Positions 1 to 8,017 of a stretch of 64,000 nt of DNA are shown piece after piece. The stretch's first letter is position 1. Every line of letters begins with the position of its first letter. The stretch covers positions 1 to 64,000 of the forward strand of contig NZ_VFIO01000004.1 in assembly GCF_007858365.1 (NCBI RefSeq), in the 5' to 3' direction. The stretch comes from Pseudomonas saxonica. GTDB taxonomy: Bacteria > Pseudomonadota > Gammaproteobacteria > Pseudomonadales > Pseudomonadaceae. A program made the translations under genes and the position numbers. The notes under the pieces were generated by a model. The model made no database searches, was not told the DNA's origin, and was given only the letters and a program-made list of their open reading frames with translations.

Positions 1-2469
1 GCCGCGTCTGATTTTGCGCACGTGGCCGTCGAGGTAGCTGTAGTAGGTGGGTTCGTCCTGGGGCGGGATCAGGGCCGTAAGAAGTCCGCTTTCGTTGTAC
101 TGGTATTCGGTCACCGCGCCGAGGGGGGCTTTTTCAGCGATCAGGCGGCCTTGTTCGTCGTAGATTTTTTGATGGGTGGCGCCGTCCGGGTCGGTCTGGC
201 TGACGAGGCGGGCGTTGCTGTCGTGTTCGTAGAGTTGTCGGCTGCCGTCCTGATGGTGGACGGTGACGGTGCCGGCGTCGTCCCATTCATAGCGGGCGTG
301 CATCTGCCCGAAGTTGTTCCAGTGGCGGATGCAGCGCGCCTGTTTGCCGCGGTGTTGCCACTCCCAGTAAAACGTCGCGCCACCGGCCAGTTGCCGTTCC
401 TGGATGACGTGGTCGGCGTCGTAGCGGTAGTGCTCGGTTTCTTGCAGGGCGTTGGTGGCGCCGATCAGTTGGCCCGCGTCGTTGTAGGTGTAGGAGACGG
501 CAGTGTGCAGGGTGGTCCAGCGTTCTAAACGCACGCGGTGTTTGGCGTAGTGCTCGTCGGAGCGTTCGATGAATTCGCGGCTGTGGTCGTAGTACTGGTA
601 GTCGACGGCGCACAGTCGGTTGTTGTGGTAGCGCAGCATCAGGGCGCGTTCAAACTTGTCTTCGATGCGGTGCAGGCGACCGTCGCGATGGGTGATGGTC
701 AGGCGGTTGCCGTAGGCGTCGCTGATGGCGATCAGTTTTAAGTCTTGAAAGTGGTAGAAGCGGCGGGTTGCGCCCGCTTGGGCGAGGATCAGTTCGCCGT
801 CTTTTTCGCCGAGGTAGATCGCGGCGCGGGCCAGGCTGTTGGTGATGGCCGGGCGTTGTGCTGTGGGGCGCGGGAAGCGGGTCTGGCGGTTTTCGTGATC
901 GGTCCAGAGCAGTTCGTCGCCGTCTTCTTGCAGGCGATGGTTCAGGCTGTGGCTCCAGCCGAAACCGAGGCTGCTTTGGCTTTCGACGGCGCTGGTGCGG
1001 TACAGGCGCGTCCACTCGAAGGGCAGCACGCCATCGAGCACGGTGTCGGTGAGGGTCAGCAGTTCTTCGCCGGTGACCATCGACACCGGACAGCCTTGGG
1101 TGCAGGTTTTGTCAGCCGGTTCGGCGGGCTGGTCGTTGAGGTTTTTCGATTGTGCCGGGACGTCGTCGACGTGCTGGACTTGCACGATTTCGGTGTAGCT
1201 TTGAGGTTTTGCGCGAACGGCTAATGAGGCGTCTGCGATGGATTCTGTAACCGCTCCACTCTCTGGATGAGTGACCTCAACCAGGCCTTTTTTCGCCGAA
1301 TTAAAAACGCCTTCACCCTGTAAGAGTATGGGTTTGCTGAATTCAGTGTGGGTCGTCGAGCGGGCTTTGCTGGTGCGCATCAGCATGTCGATAAATGCAT
1401 CCAGCAACTGCGTGGATTTGGCTGCTTTGCTCACGCCAACTGCAGCTGTTATCGCAGCTGTTATCGCAGCTTTTGCTACTAATCCCAGGCCGCCAGTCAG
1501 GATCAAGCAGACGCCAATGTTGATGAATGCTTCGCCGGCCAAGAGCCCGGCTTCGCCGGCCAAGAGCCCGGCTTCGCCGGCCAAGAGCCCGACTATTTCG
1601 CTAAGGATGGGTGGCGGCATTAACCTGAGCCACGCAATAAGCGCTGAGAAATACGCCCATAACAGCGGCTCGTCAGTGGCCACCAAGTACAGGGGGTTGA
1701 GTGACTCTTTGGTACCGTTTAATAATTTTTCGAGTTGATCAGCACTGAAAAAAGCGCTCAGTCTTTTGAGGTGTTCCTCCGGGTGAGTCACGATGTGGAG
1801 CAGCTTGTTGATGTTTTCCCACAACGTCATCAAAGATTTGATAACGCCCTCGATCAGCGCCTCTGCATTGATCCATAGACGGCCTGCGCTACTGGCTTGC
1901 TCATACCTCTGCCACAACGGTAAATACTCGGTGTTCCATTGAGTGGTTAGCCAAGTGCCGAGCTCGTTGAGCAAGCCCTGATAGGAATTGAAAAAACGAT
2001 CGATCTGCTCCGGGCTCGTCTGGGGGAAAAACGTAACGCGGTATTCCTGATTGGGTTTGCAGCCCTCCAGCAGCTTGCGGCCGCTTTCATCAATGAACGT
2101 GTTGATTTCCGGCGCATCGATGGCTTCTTCAAAGCCTTTGTTTCTGCCACTGAGGGGGTGAGGACGCAGCGGAGTCAGGCGTACCGGAGTGTTGCCAATC
2201 GGTACAAAATGCGCGGACTCAAAGGCGTGAACGAGCGTCAAGGTTCCGTCTATCGCACACTGGGCGTAGTTATTGGACGGGCCACGGCGCTTAACAGGAC
2301 GGGTGATGGTGCTATCACCGGCACTGAACTTTTGCTCGACATCAAGCATGCCGCCAAAGCGTTTTTCGGTCTGTTTGCGATAGCCCACCAGGCAATCGTT
2401 GAATTGCACAAGGATGGTCTGCACATCCGGCAGAATGCTGTTGTGCCCGGTCGGCGTGTTGGCACTCAT
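1..2469 (-). CDS. RHS repeat protein, N-terminal part (cut by window edge)
   Basis: Large open frame that runs off the left edge with 823 codons visible and no stop. Residues 1 to about 455 are an N-terminal region with a hydrophobic stretch near residues 275-340. From about residue 457 the sequence becomes a typical RHS protein: a GCPVSMVTGEE motif opening a DUF6531-like domain, FEWTRLYRTS, then YD-type repeats such as YRYDADHV and YEHDSNARL. RHS proteins of this type form a shell around a C-terminal toxin that is delivered by type VI secretion; the toxin end lies outside the window. The ATG overlaps the stop of the upstream DUF4123 gene by 4 bases (ATGA), which fixes the start and shows translational coupling. 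I found no PAAR domain with confidence. Confidence 0.88.
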   Translation of the reverse strand, partial: MSANTPTGHNSILPDVQTILVQFNDCLVGYRKQTEKRFGGMLDVEQKFSAGDSTITRPVKRRGPSNNYAQCAIDGTLTLVHAFESAHFVPIGNTPVRLTPLRPHPLSGRNKGFEEAIDAPEINTFIDESGRKLLEGCKPNQEYRVTFFPQTSPEQIDRFFNSYQGLLNELGTWLTTQWNTEYLPLWQRYEQASSAGRLWINAEALIEGVIKSLMTLWENINKLLHIVTHPEEHLKRLSAFFSADQLEKLLNGTKESLNPLYLVATDEPLLWAYFSALIAWLRLMPPPILSEIVGLLAGEAGLLAGEAGLLAGEAFINIGVCLILTGGLGLVAKAAITAAITAAVGVSKAAKSTQLLDAFIDMLMRTSKARSTTHTEFSKPILLQGEGVFNSAKKGLVEVTHPESGAVTESIADASLAVRAKPQSYTEIVQVQHVDDVPAQSKNLNDQPAEPADKTCTQGCPVSMVTGEELLTLTDTVLDGVLPFEWTRLYRTSAVESQSSLGFGWSHSLNHRLQEDGDELLWTDHENRQTRFPRPTAQRPAITNSLARAAIYLGEKDGELILAQAGATRRFYHFQDLKLIAISDAYGNRLTITHRDGRLHRIEDKFERALMLRYHNNRLCAVDYQYYDHSREFIERSDEHYAKHRVRLERWTTLHTAVSYTYNDAGQLIGATNALQETEHYRYDADHVIQERQLAGGATFYWEWQHRGKQARCIRHWNNFGQMHARYEWDDAGTVTVHHQDGSRQLYEHDSNARLVSQTDPDGATHQKIYDEQGRLIAEKAPLGAVTEYQYNESGLLTALIPPQDEPTYYSYLDGHVRKIRRG
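1529..1591 (-). repeat. Three perfect 21-bp tandem copies inside the RHS gene
   Basis: Three identical 21-base units (1529-1549, 1550-1570, 1571-1591) encode the heptapeptide GLLAGEA three times, at about residues 293-314 of the RHS protein. They sit inside the hydrophobic N-terminal stretch. A further short duplication encoding AITAAITAA lies just downstream in the protein. The unit is a multiple of 3, so copy-number change keeps the frame. Confidence 0.95.
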
Positions 2470-3209
2470 CGACCGAGTTCCTGCTGTATGTAGGCTATAA
2501 ATCGCTGGTTATCGTCGTCCTGGGATGCATCCGAAAACGTTACGAAATGCTCGACCTTCTGGCGCAAGACCGACTCGGGCGTGGAGAAATACAGCTCGGC
2601 TCGAGTTTCTTTCAGCCACAGCATCAAATTGTTGATCACGTTAGTGAGGTCCTTGTCGGCGAGGGTGTTGAGCAGGTTTTGGGGAACCTCCCACCAGGGA
2701 AATGATTGAGCCGGGCGCGCCGCACCCTGGCCTACTGCCACGGGCTGGCCGTTGATCCAATAGCGGTCAAACACCGGTAGAACGTCAGTCGCCGCAGTGC
2801 TCAGGTGCTGAAGAATCGGCAGCCAGTGGCGGCCGTCCCAGAACCGAAAAAACACGGCCTCGCCGGCAGGCATCAAGACTTGAGTCAGGCCGCGTAAATG
2901 CTCAGTGATCAGTTCTGGGGCAGCGGTAGACACGGCCAGCCAGCCCCAATCGTCAGCGTCGGTTTCAGCTACCCACTGTAGAAACCCGCTGTCAGGCGTC
3001 AGGCTCAGTAAATAAGGCATGACAGGCAGCCAATCGGCGTAGGGCGTGTTGGCCCACAGCGCTATCGCTGGCTCGACCCCGCACCGTTTGCGGTAGGCCG
3101 CGAGCGGGTCGGCATCACTGGTTGAGCTGATCACCGCGTACAGGCTTTCACCGGGACGCAGCGGGTTTTTGGTCAGCCATTGCTGTGGGTTGAGGGGGTC
3201 AGAAATCAC
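2466..3209 (-). CDS. DUF4123 domain protein, T6SS effector adaptor
   Basis: About 247 residues. It resembles the DUF4123 adaptor family, which loads a cognate effector onto the VgrG/PAAR spike before type VI secretion. Visible family traits are the N-terminal LYAVIS strand, WGWLAVS, and the central VFFRFWDGRHWLPIL segment. A GTG at 3215 is in frame but overlaps the strong AGGAGG Shine-Dalgarno sequence (3215-3220). The GTG at 3209 has correct spacing, so I chose 3209. It overlaps the preceding 74-residue gene by 11 bases and the RHS gene by 4 bases, so the three form one tight operon. The partner is most likely the RHS protein directly downstream. Confidence 0.85.
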   Translation of the reverse strand: MISDPLNPQQWLTKNPLRPGESLYAVISSTSDADPLAAYRKRCGVEPAIALWANTPYADWLPVMPYLLSLTPDSGFLQWVAETDADDWGWLAVSTAAPELITEHLRGLTQVLMPAGEAVFFRFWDGRHWLPILQHLSTAATDVLPVFDRYWINGQPVAVGQGAARPAQSFPWWEVPQNLLNTLADKDLTNVINNLMLWLKETRAELYFSTPESVLRQKVEHFVTFSDASQDDDNQRFIAYIQQELGR

Positions 3210-3423
3210 ACACACCTCCTTCGCACTCTTCGCACAAAGGTGCGTGGCGTTTGGGGCTGTTGATTGGGTTGGGGGTCAGCAAGGCGGGTTTAGGCAGCAG
3301 TGCCACCAGATCCAGATCTAATCGGTCACTGACCCGTAGCCAATAAGAGAGGTAGGGCGTACTGATGAGCTGTTCGCCATCAATGGTCAGGTTGAAACGA
3401 AACGGGGGCTGTGAGGGTGACAT
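3199..3423 (-). CDS. Small protein of unknown function leading the RHS operon
   Basis: 74 residues, not recognised. It starts MSPSQPPFRFNLTIDGEQL, has no evident signal peptide or membrane helix, and ends in a cysteine-rich tail (CEECEGGVCDF). The ATG at 3423 follows a purine-rich ribosome site (AAGGAATCGAGG), and the gene overlaps the DUF4123 gene, so it is probably translated. It is the first gene of the RHS operon and is a plausible accessory or spike-associated component, but that is inference from position only. An imperfect inverted repeat (GCCCTGA at 3447-3453, TCAGGGC at 3466-3472) lies in its leader. Confidence 0.6.
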   Translation of the reverse strand: MSPSQPPFRFNLTIDGEQLISTPYLSYWLRVSDRLDLDLVALLPKPALLTPNPINSPKRHAPLCEECEGGVCDF

Positions 3424-3930
3424 CCTCGATTCCTTACGCTGCGGTCGCCCTGATGTAACAAAACGTCAGGGCCTAATCAGTGCGCAAGTGTGCAAAGGCT
3501 GTGTTGGTGCTGTATGTAGGATGGGTCTTATCGCGCTAGGGTTTTGTTTGATTGTTGAGTAGGAGAAATAATTTTGATGACGGTCTCCAGCGACATATTC
3601 AACTATACGAATGTCTGGGATCGCGCCTGATTCGCGGCATGTAACTTAATAGCCGTGTTGCACTCGACGGCTGCAACCGACCTACTTCATGACGAGACTT
3701 TAAGGGGGTTTCACAACGTTAATATGCCGCGAAACTTAACAAACAGGGTTATTTGTAGGCTAATTCACACAATATTAAAGCCAACTTCCTACCCAATAAA
3801 ACATTGTAGATGTCAGTTAGTGTGGACTATAAATGTAATACGTTATTACAAGTTACTTCAGCACTGATGTTTCTTGGCGCCATCCCGTTTTGCATATCAT
3901 CTTTAGTTACTGTGCTGACAAGGAGTAAGG
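3424..3930. other. 507-base intergenic region, AT-rich in its right half
   Basis: Separates the minus-strand RHS operon from the plus-strand oxygenase gene, so it should hold both divergent promoters. The left part is ordinary in composition; from about 3550 to 3900 it is clearly AT-rich. It holds the short dyads given under 3447-3472 and 3835-3849. No credible gene: the 70-codon open frame at 3655-3867 has no ribosome site and no family resemblance. Confidence 0.6.
3835..3849. promoter_or_regulatory. Dyad GTAATA-N3-TATTAC upstream of oxygenase gene
   Basis: Perfect 6-bp inverted repeat with a 3-base spacer, about 80 bases before the oxygenase start. The size and symmetry suit a dimeric regulator, but short AT-rich dyads also occur by chance. 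Confidence 0.3.
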
Positions 3931-4890
3931 ATGTTGCGTTCCCTGACCCCTCCCGCCGCAAGTCGTCCCTATAGCGAAGTTTGCCAACCCCATGAAGTGC
4001 CACAGCCGGCAGGTTCAACTGCTGACTTGGTGTGTGCTCGCATGGATGCAGGCAGGTTGCGTTTCTCCAGTCAGGAAGACCGACACCAAGCCTTTTCCAA
4101 CGGTGTATTCCTGCTGCAAATTCCCGATGATCTGGATGTGGGCGCAGCCGATCAATTCGCCAATGAGTTCTATCGAGGGGACGCCAGCCTGTACGGCGGG
4201 TTCAAGGCATTAACCTCTACCTCATTTGACGACGCCTTGTTGGGGTTCCATCGCTGGGTCGATCAGATAGAGCAATTCTTGCTCGAACGCAGGTTCTGGG
4301 GCAGTCACTACCCCGTCGAGATTGCGCTTATCGGCGAACAAATGACCGCTTTATCCCAACAAATAGTCTGTGCCGCGCTGGAGTTTGCGGGCATCCCGCC
4401 TTCAGTCTGGCTAAGGGGGAGCGGCAGCTGTTCTCACGCAGAAGGCGCCTATCATCTGACGTTCAATCATTACCGCGCACAGCTGGACGCCGTGGGTTTG
4501 AGTTCGCACAAAGATGATGGCTTTCTGACGATTTTACGAACCACCCGCCAGGGACTTGAAGTGAATCGGTGTGATCGCTGGGAACGGGTCGACGCCACAC
4601 AAGATCTGTTCGTGATTAACTTTGGCTTATCAATGGAAATCCTGACGGCCCGCTGCCCGTCGCCGGTATCGGCTATTTTGCATCGGGTCTCGAAACAAAC
4701 CGAGGATCGAACCAGCTTTGGTCATTTCAGCTCGAGCAACTTTATAGAGCGTGATCAAGGCTGCTTTACGTATTGTCCTGAACAAGGCCTGCAACGGGCA
4801 CTCGGTAAACCGGCACTGTTACAGGCTCAAAGCCGCGAATATTGCTCGCACATTCTTTATTCGGGTTGTTCTCGAGATGAAACAGCCTGA
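3931..4890 (+). CDS. 2-oxoglutarate/Fe(II) oxygenase, isopenicillin-N-synthase-like
   Basis: 319 residues, the usual size of the isopenicillin N synthase-like oxygenases. The iron ligands are visible as H193-x-D195 (in SSHKDDGF) and H251 (in AILHRV). The 2-oxoglutarate-binding R260-x-S262 follows the distal histidine at +9/+11, the spacing typical of the family. The core is the double-stranded beta helix from about residue 170 to 270. The substrate cannot be read from sequence. The gene stands alone, has a good ribosome site (AAGGAGTAAGG) and a long AT-rich upstream region, and no biosynthetic partners sit next to it. Its 3' end overlaps the convergent neighbour by 34 bases. Family is firm; role is unknown. 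Confidence 0.85.
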   Translation: MLRSLTPPAASRPYSEVCQPHEVPQPAGSTADLVCARMDAGRLRFSSQEDRHQAFSNGVFLLQIPDDLDVGAADQFANEFYRGDASLYGGFKALTSTSFDDALLGFHRWVDQIEQFLLERRFWGSHYPVEIALIGEQMTALSQQIVCAALEFAGIPPSVWLRGSGSCSHAEGAYHLTFNHYRAQLDAVGLSSHKDDGFLTILRTTRQGLEVNRCDRWERVDATQDLFVINFGLSMEILTARCPSPVSAILHRVSKQTEDRTSFGHFSSSNFIERDQGCFTYCPEQGLQRALGKPALLQAQSREYCSHILYSGCSRDETA

Positions 4891-5462
4891 TTGGCACTCG
4901 CCCAAGGGCAATAACAGCCTACCGCCAGAGTATGCGTGGCGTTTGCCGGGCGGCCTTGGCTCAGGGCTTGCAAAACAGGTTCGACAAAGCTGTTGCTCGC
5001 GTTGCAGGTAGCCCCTTCACTGTAAGGCCCGATGTAAGCCAATTTACCGCTGCGGTCCCAGATCGCGATGGCCGGACTGGCGCTCAAATGTTCTGCGCCG
5101 TGGACATTGGCCAATGGTTTGAGGGCACCCAGGCTGATGGGCAATTGGCCGTGTGTGCCGGGTCGTTGAACGGCATAAAACTCGACACCTTGTGGCGCGT
5201 AGTGGGCGACCAGCTCACTCAAGTGCTGGTAGTTGCCCACATTGCACGGGCAACCCGGGTCCCAGAAGTGCACGACGCGAATGGCGCCCGGCCCTGACAA
5301 TTCAGCAGGTAAACGCAGCGTGTCCCCGGCGAACAGCACTGCTTGATCACTGAACGTGCGAATGTAACGGCCTTGAAACCAGTCGTAGGCCCACCATAAC
5401 CCCACAGCGCATAACAGCGTCAGCAGACAGGCCAGAAGGTTTTTTAACGTGAACACAGGCAT
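4857..5462 (-). CDS. Membrane-anchored thioredoxin-fold protein (DUF6436-like)
   Basis: 201 residues. An N-terminal membrane helix (about residues 8-28) anchors a periplasmic domain of thioredoxin-like pattern: VVHFWDPGCPCN carries Cys-Pro-Cys where thioredoxins have CxxC, and later come YAVQRPG and SPAIAIWDRSGKLAYIGPY. Two more cysteine sites (ATCNAS; CYCPWA near the end) suggest a redox or metal role. The CPC arrangement argues against a standard disulfide oxidoreductase. It converges on the oxygenase gene with a 34-base overlap. Confidence 0.7.
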   Translation of the reverse strand: MPVFTLKNLLACLLTLLCAVGLWWAYDWFQGRYIRTFSDQAVLFAGDTLRLPAELSGPGAIRVVHFWDPGCPCNVGNYQHLSELVAHYAPQGVEFYAVQRPGTHGQLPISLGALKPLANVHGAEHLSASPAIAIWDRSGKLAYIGPYSEGATCNASNSFVEPVLQALSQGRPANATHTLAVGCYCPWASANQAVSSREQPE

Positions 5463-5551
5463 GCCATCGGGTCCTCGAAGGACGCGTAGCTTGCCATGCT
5501 TGAGCCGACAGATGAATATCGTCGGTCTATAAAGCCTGTTTGGAAATTGCT

Positions 5552-6490
5552 ATGTCCTCACCCTTTTCTCCCGATGGCTTGCGCGCCAGCTTGCAACCCT
5601 TGAGCACAGGTCAGCCACTTTCGAGCGATGGTTTGGCGTACCAGCATTTTTACGGGCTGGATTTTGCCCAACGACCTGCACCTGTGCGCCGGCAATTGGG
5701 ACGCTTCAGTGCGGCAGGTTACGATTTGGTCAGCCAAGTCTGGTGGCCCGAACGTGCGGTAGCAACGCTCTTTGTGATCCACGGGTTTTACGACCACATG
5801 GGCTTGTACCGGCATGTCATCGAGTGGGGGTTGAACCACGGTTTCGCGGTGATTGCCTGTGACTTGCCAGGGCATGGGTTGTCGAGTGGCGAGCGCGCCA
5901 GGATTGATGATTTCGCGCAGTATCAGGCGGTGTTACAGGGTTTGTTTATCGAAGCACAAACACTGGATTTACCTAAGCCCTGGCATCTATGTGGCCAGAG
6001 TACGGGGGGCGCCATTGTGCTGGACCATGTCCTGCGCTATGGCGATTCAAGCCCGGCTCAGGGGCAGGTGGTATTGCTGTCGCCATTGGTCAGGCCCAAG
6101 GACTGGAACTGGTCGAAATTCAGTTATTACCTGCTTAGGCCTTTCGTCAAAGGAATCGCCCGGCGCTTCAGCGAGAATTCCAATGACCCCGACTTCTTGC
6201 CTTTTCTTCAAGCCGATCCCTTGCAGCCATTAAGGCTGCCAACCGCATGGGTCGGGGCGCTCGCACGCTGGATACCCCGTATCGAAAACGCACCGCCTTG
6301 CACCCGGCAGCCCATAGTCATTCAGGGCTCGGCCGACAAAACCGTCGATTGGCAACATAACCTTGAAGTGTTGAACGCCAAGTTCAAGCAGCCGCAGGTG
6401 CTGGTGTTGCCGAACGCGCGGCATCATCTGGCGAATGAGACGGCTGAGATACGCGAGGAATATTTTGCGTTTCTGGACCGTTTTTTTTGA
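5552..6490 (+). CDS. Alpha/beta hydrolase, lysophospholipase/S33 type
   Basis: 312 residues with a full serine-hydrolase triad: nucleophile in GQSTG (GxSxG), acid in GSADKTVDW, histidine in NARHHLAN near the end. FVIHGFYDHMGLY supplies the oxyanion-hole HG motif, and CDLPGHGLSSG the usual strand-4 region. The pattern is closest to the monoglyceride lipase/lysophospholipase (Hydrolase_4) group. No signal peptide, so probably cytoplasmic. A TTG start at 5540 is possible, but the ATG at 5552 has GGA at suitable spacing and is preferred. Confidence 0.85.
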   Translation: MSSPFSPDGLRASLQPLSTGQPLSSDGLAYQHFYGLDFAQRPAPVRRQLGRFSAAGYDLVSQVWWPERAVATLFVIHGFYDHMGLYRHVIEWGLNHGFAVIACDLPGHGLSSGERARIDDFAQYQAVLQGLFIEAQTLDLPKPWHLCGQSTGGAIVLDHVLRYGDSSPAQGQVVLLSPLVRPKDWNWSKFSYYLLRPFVKGIARRFSENSNDPDFLPFLQADPLQPLRLPTAWVGALARWIPRIENAPPCTRQPIVIQGSADKTVDWQHNLEVLNAKFKQPQVLVLPNARHHLANETAEIREEYFAFLDRFF

Positions 6491-6513
6491 GCTGAGTCGA
6501 GGGTGTAGAACCC

Positions 6514-6545
6514 TGCTGAGTACCGTGTTTCATAGGTACTCAGCA
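6514..6545. terminator. Perfect 11-bp inverted repeat between convergent genes
   Basis: TGCTGAGTACC, a 10-base loop, then GGTACTCAGCA, placed between the convergent hydrolase and CorC-type genes. A terminator role is likely from position, although no clean T-run follows on either strand close to the stem. Confidence 0.5.
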
Positions 6546-6553
6546 GAGTCTGC

Positions 6554-7894
6554 TCAGTCCTTTTTGAGGACTTTGGCCAAGACGATTTTCGGCCCTTTCA
6601 TCTTCTTGATGATGATGCGCAAGCCTTCCACTTCAAGGGTTTCTTCTTCCTCCGGCACCCGCTTCAAGGTGTCGTAGATGAGCCCCGCAATGGTTTCGGC
6701 CTCTACGTGATCCAGGTCAACGCCCAGCAAGCGCTCGATCTTGAACAACGGCGTGTCACCGCGCACCAGCAGTTTGCCCGGCTGGTACGAAAGAATGCCG
6801 CGCTCAGCCTTGCGGTGTTCGTCTTGAATATCGCCGACCAATACTTCCAGCACGTCTTCCATCGTCAGGTAACCGACCACTTTGCCATCGGCTTCTTCAA
6901 CCAGAGCGAAGTGCGCGCCGCCCTTGCGGAAGCGTTCGAGCAACTGCGACAGCGGCATATGACGCGACACGCGCTCCAGAGGGCGGGTCAGCTCTTCAAG
7001 ATTGAAGGTCTCGGGCAAGTGATCGAGGTCGGCCAGTTCCAGCAATAGGTCTTTGATGTGCAGCAACCCGAGGAACGTGTTGGTTTCAGCATCGTAGACC
7101 GGGTAACGGCTGAATTTGTGACGACGAAACATCGCCAGAATTTCTTTCAGCGGTGCTTTGGAGTCCAGGGTCACCAGGTCTTCACGGGAGTTGGCCCAGT
7201 CGACCACTTCCAGCTCACCCATCTCGACCGCCGAGGCCAGTACGCGCATGCCTTGGTCGCTGGGGTCCTGACCACGGCTGGAGTGCAGAATCAGCTTAAG
7301 TTCTTCACGGCTGTAAGCGTGGTCATGATGGGCACCCGGCTCGCCCTGCCCTGCAATCCGCAAAATGGCATTGGCACTGGCGTTGAGCAAATAAATGGCC
7401 GGGTACATCGCCCAGTAGAAGAGGTACAGCGGCACGGCGGTCCACAGCGACAACGTCTCAGGTTTGCGGATGGCCCAGGATTTTGGCGCCAGCTCGCCCA
7501 CCACAATATGCAGGTACGAAATGACAAAGAAGGCGGCAAAGAACGACACGCCTTTAATCACTTCGGGCGATTCGACACCGATAGCGCCCAGCAGCGGCTC
7601 CAGAATATGGGCGAACGCCGGCTCACCAACCCAACCCAGGCCCAGCGATGCCAGCGTAATACCCAGCTGGCAGGCTGACAGATAGGCGTCGAGCTGATTG
7701 TGAACAATGCGCAGGATCCGGCCGCTCCAGCCGTTAACGTCGGCAATGGACTCGACCCGTGTGGCGCGCAATTTGACCATGGAGAATTCAGCGGCAACGA
7801 AAAATCCGTTGAGCAGAACCAGGATCAGAGCAAAAAGAATCATGCCGAAGTCGGCGAAGAGTGAGGCGAGGGTCAAACCAGGGGAAGGGTCCAT
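6554..7894 (-). CDS. CNNM/CorC-HlyC family membrane protein with CBS domains
   Basis: 446 residues. Residues 1 to about 200 form a DUF21/CNNM domain with several membrane helices (LFALILVLLNGFFVAAEF at the start). Residues from about 215 to 345 hold a pair of CBS domains (SRYPVYDAETNTFLGLLHIKD; KVVGYLTMEDVLEVLVGDIQDEH). The C-terminus is the CorC_HlyC transporter-associated domain. Proteins like this are often labelled hemolysin but are better linked to Mg2+/Co2+ export or ion homeostasis. It lies downstream of phoR on the same strand, separated by about 120 bases. Confidence 0.88.
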   Translation of the reverse strand: MDPSPGLTLASLFADFGMILFALILVLLNGFFVAAEFSMVKLRATRVESIADVNGWSGRILRIVHNQLDAYLSACQLGITLASLGLGWVGEPAFAHILEPLLGAIGVESPEVIKGVSFFAAFFVISYLHIVVGELAPKSWAIRKPETLSLWTAVPLYLFYWAMYPAIYLLNASANAILRIAGQGEPGAHHDHAYSREELKLILHSSRGQDPSDQGMRVLASAVEMGELEVVDWANSREDLVTLDSKAPLKEILAMFRRHKFSRYPVYDAETNTFLGLLHIKDLLLELADLDHLPETFNLEELTRPLERVSRHMPLSQLLERFRKGGAHFALVEEADGKVVGYLTMEDVLEVLVGDIQDEHRKAERGILSYQPGKLLVRGDTPLFKIERLLGVDLDHVEAETIAGLIYDTLKRVPEEEETLEVEGLRIIIKKMKGPKIVLAKVLKKD

Positions 7895-8017
7895 GATGGA
7901 GTTTTACGGGTTCCGTTATTTCGAGAAAAGAAGGGGTTCAGGTCTGTTAATCAGACAGATGTAACGCAATGTAGCGGCAGATGCGGCCCTTGCCTAGTGG
8001 GCAAAAGCCGCAGGTGC

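Noticed and set aside
22-1224. Plus-strand open frames across the RHS gene
   Set aside because: Shadows of the open minus-strand RHS frame that runs off the window edge.
1-2469. RHS gene as a frameshifted pseudogene because only short minus-strand frames appear within it
   Set aside because: One frame is open from the ATG at 2469 to the window edge; the short frames are in the other two phases.
3655-3867. 70-codon open frame upstream of the oxygenase
   Set aside because: No ribosome site, no family resemblance, in AT-rich promoter-like DNA.
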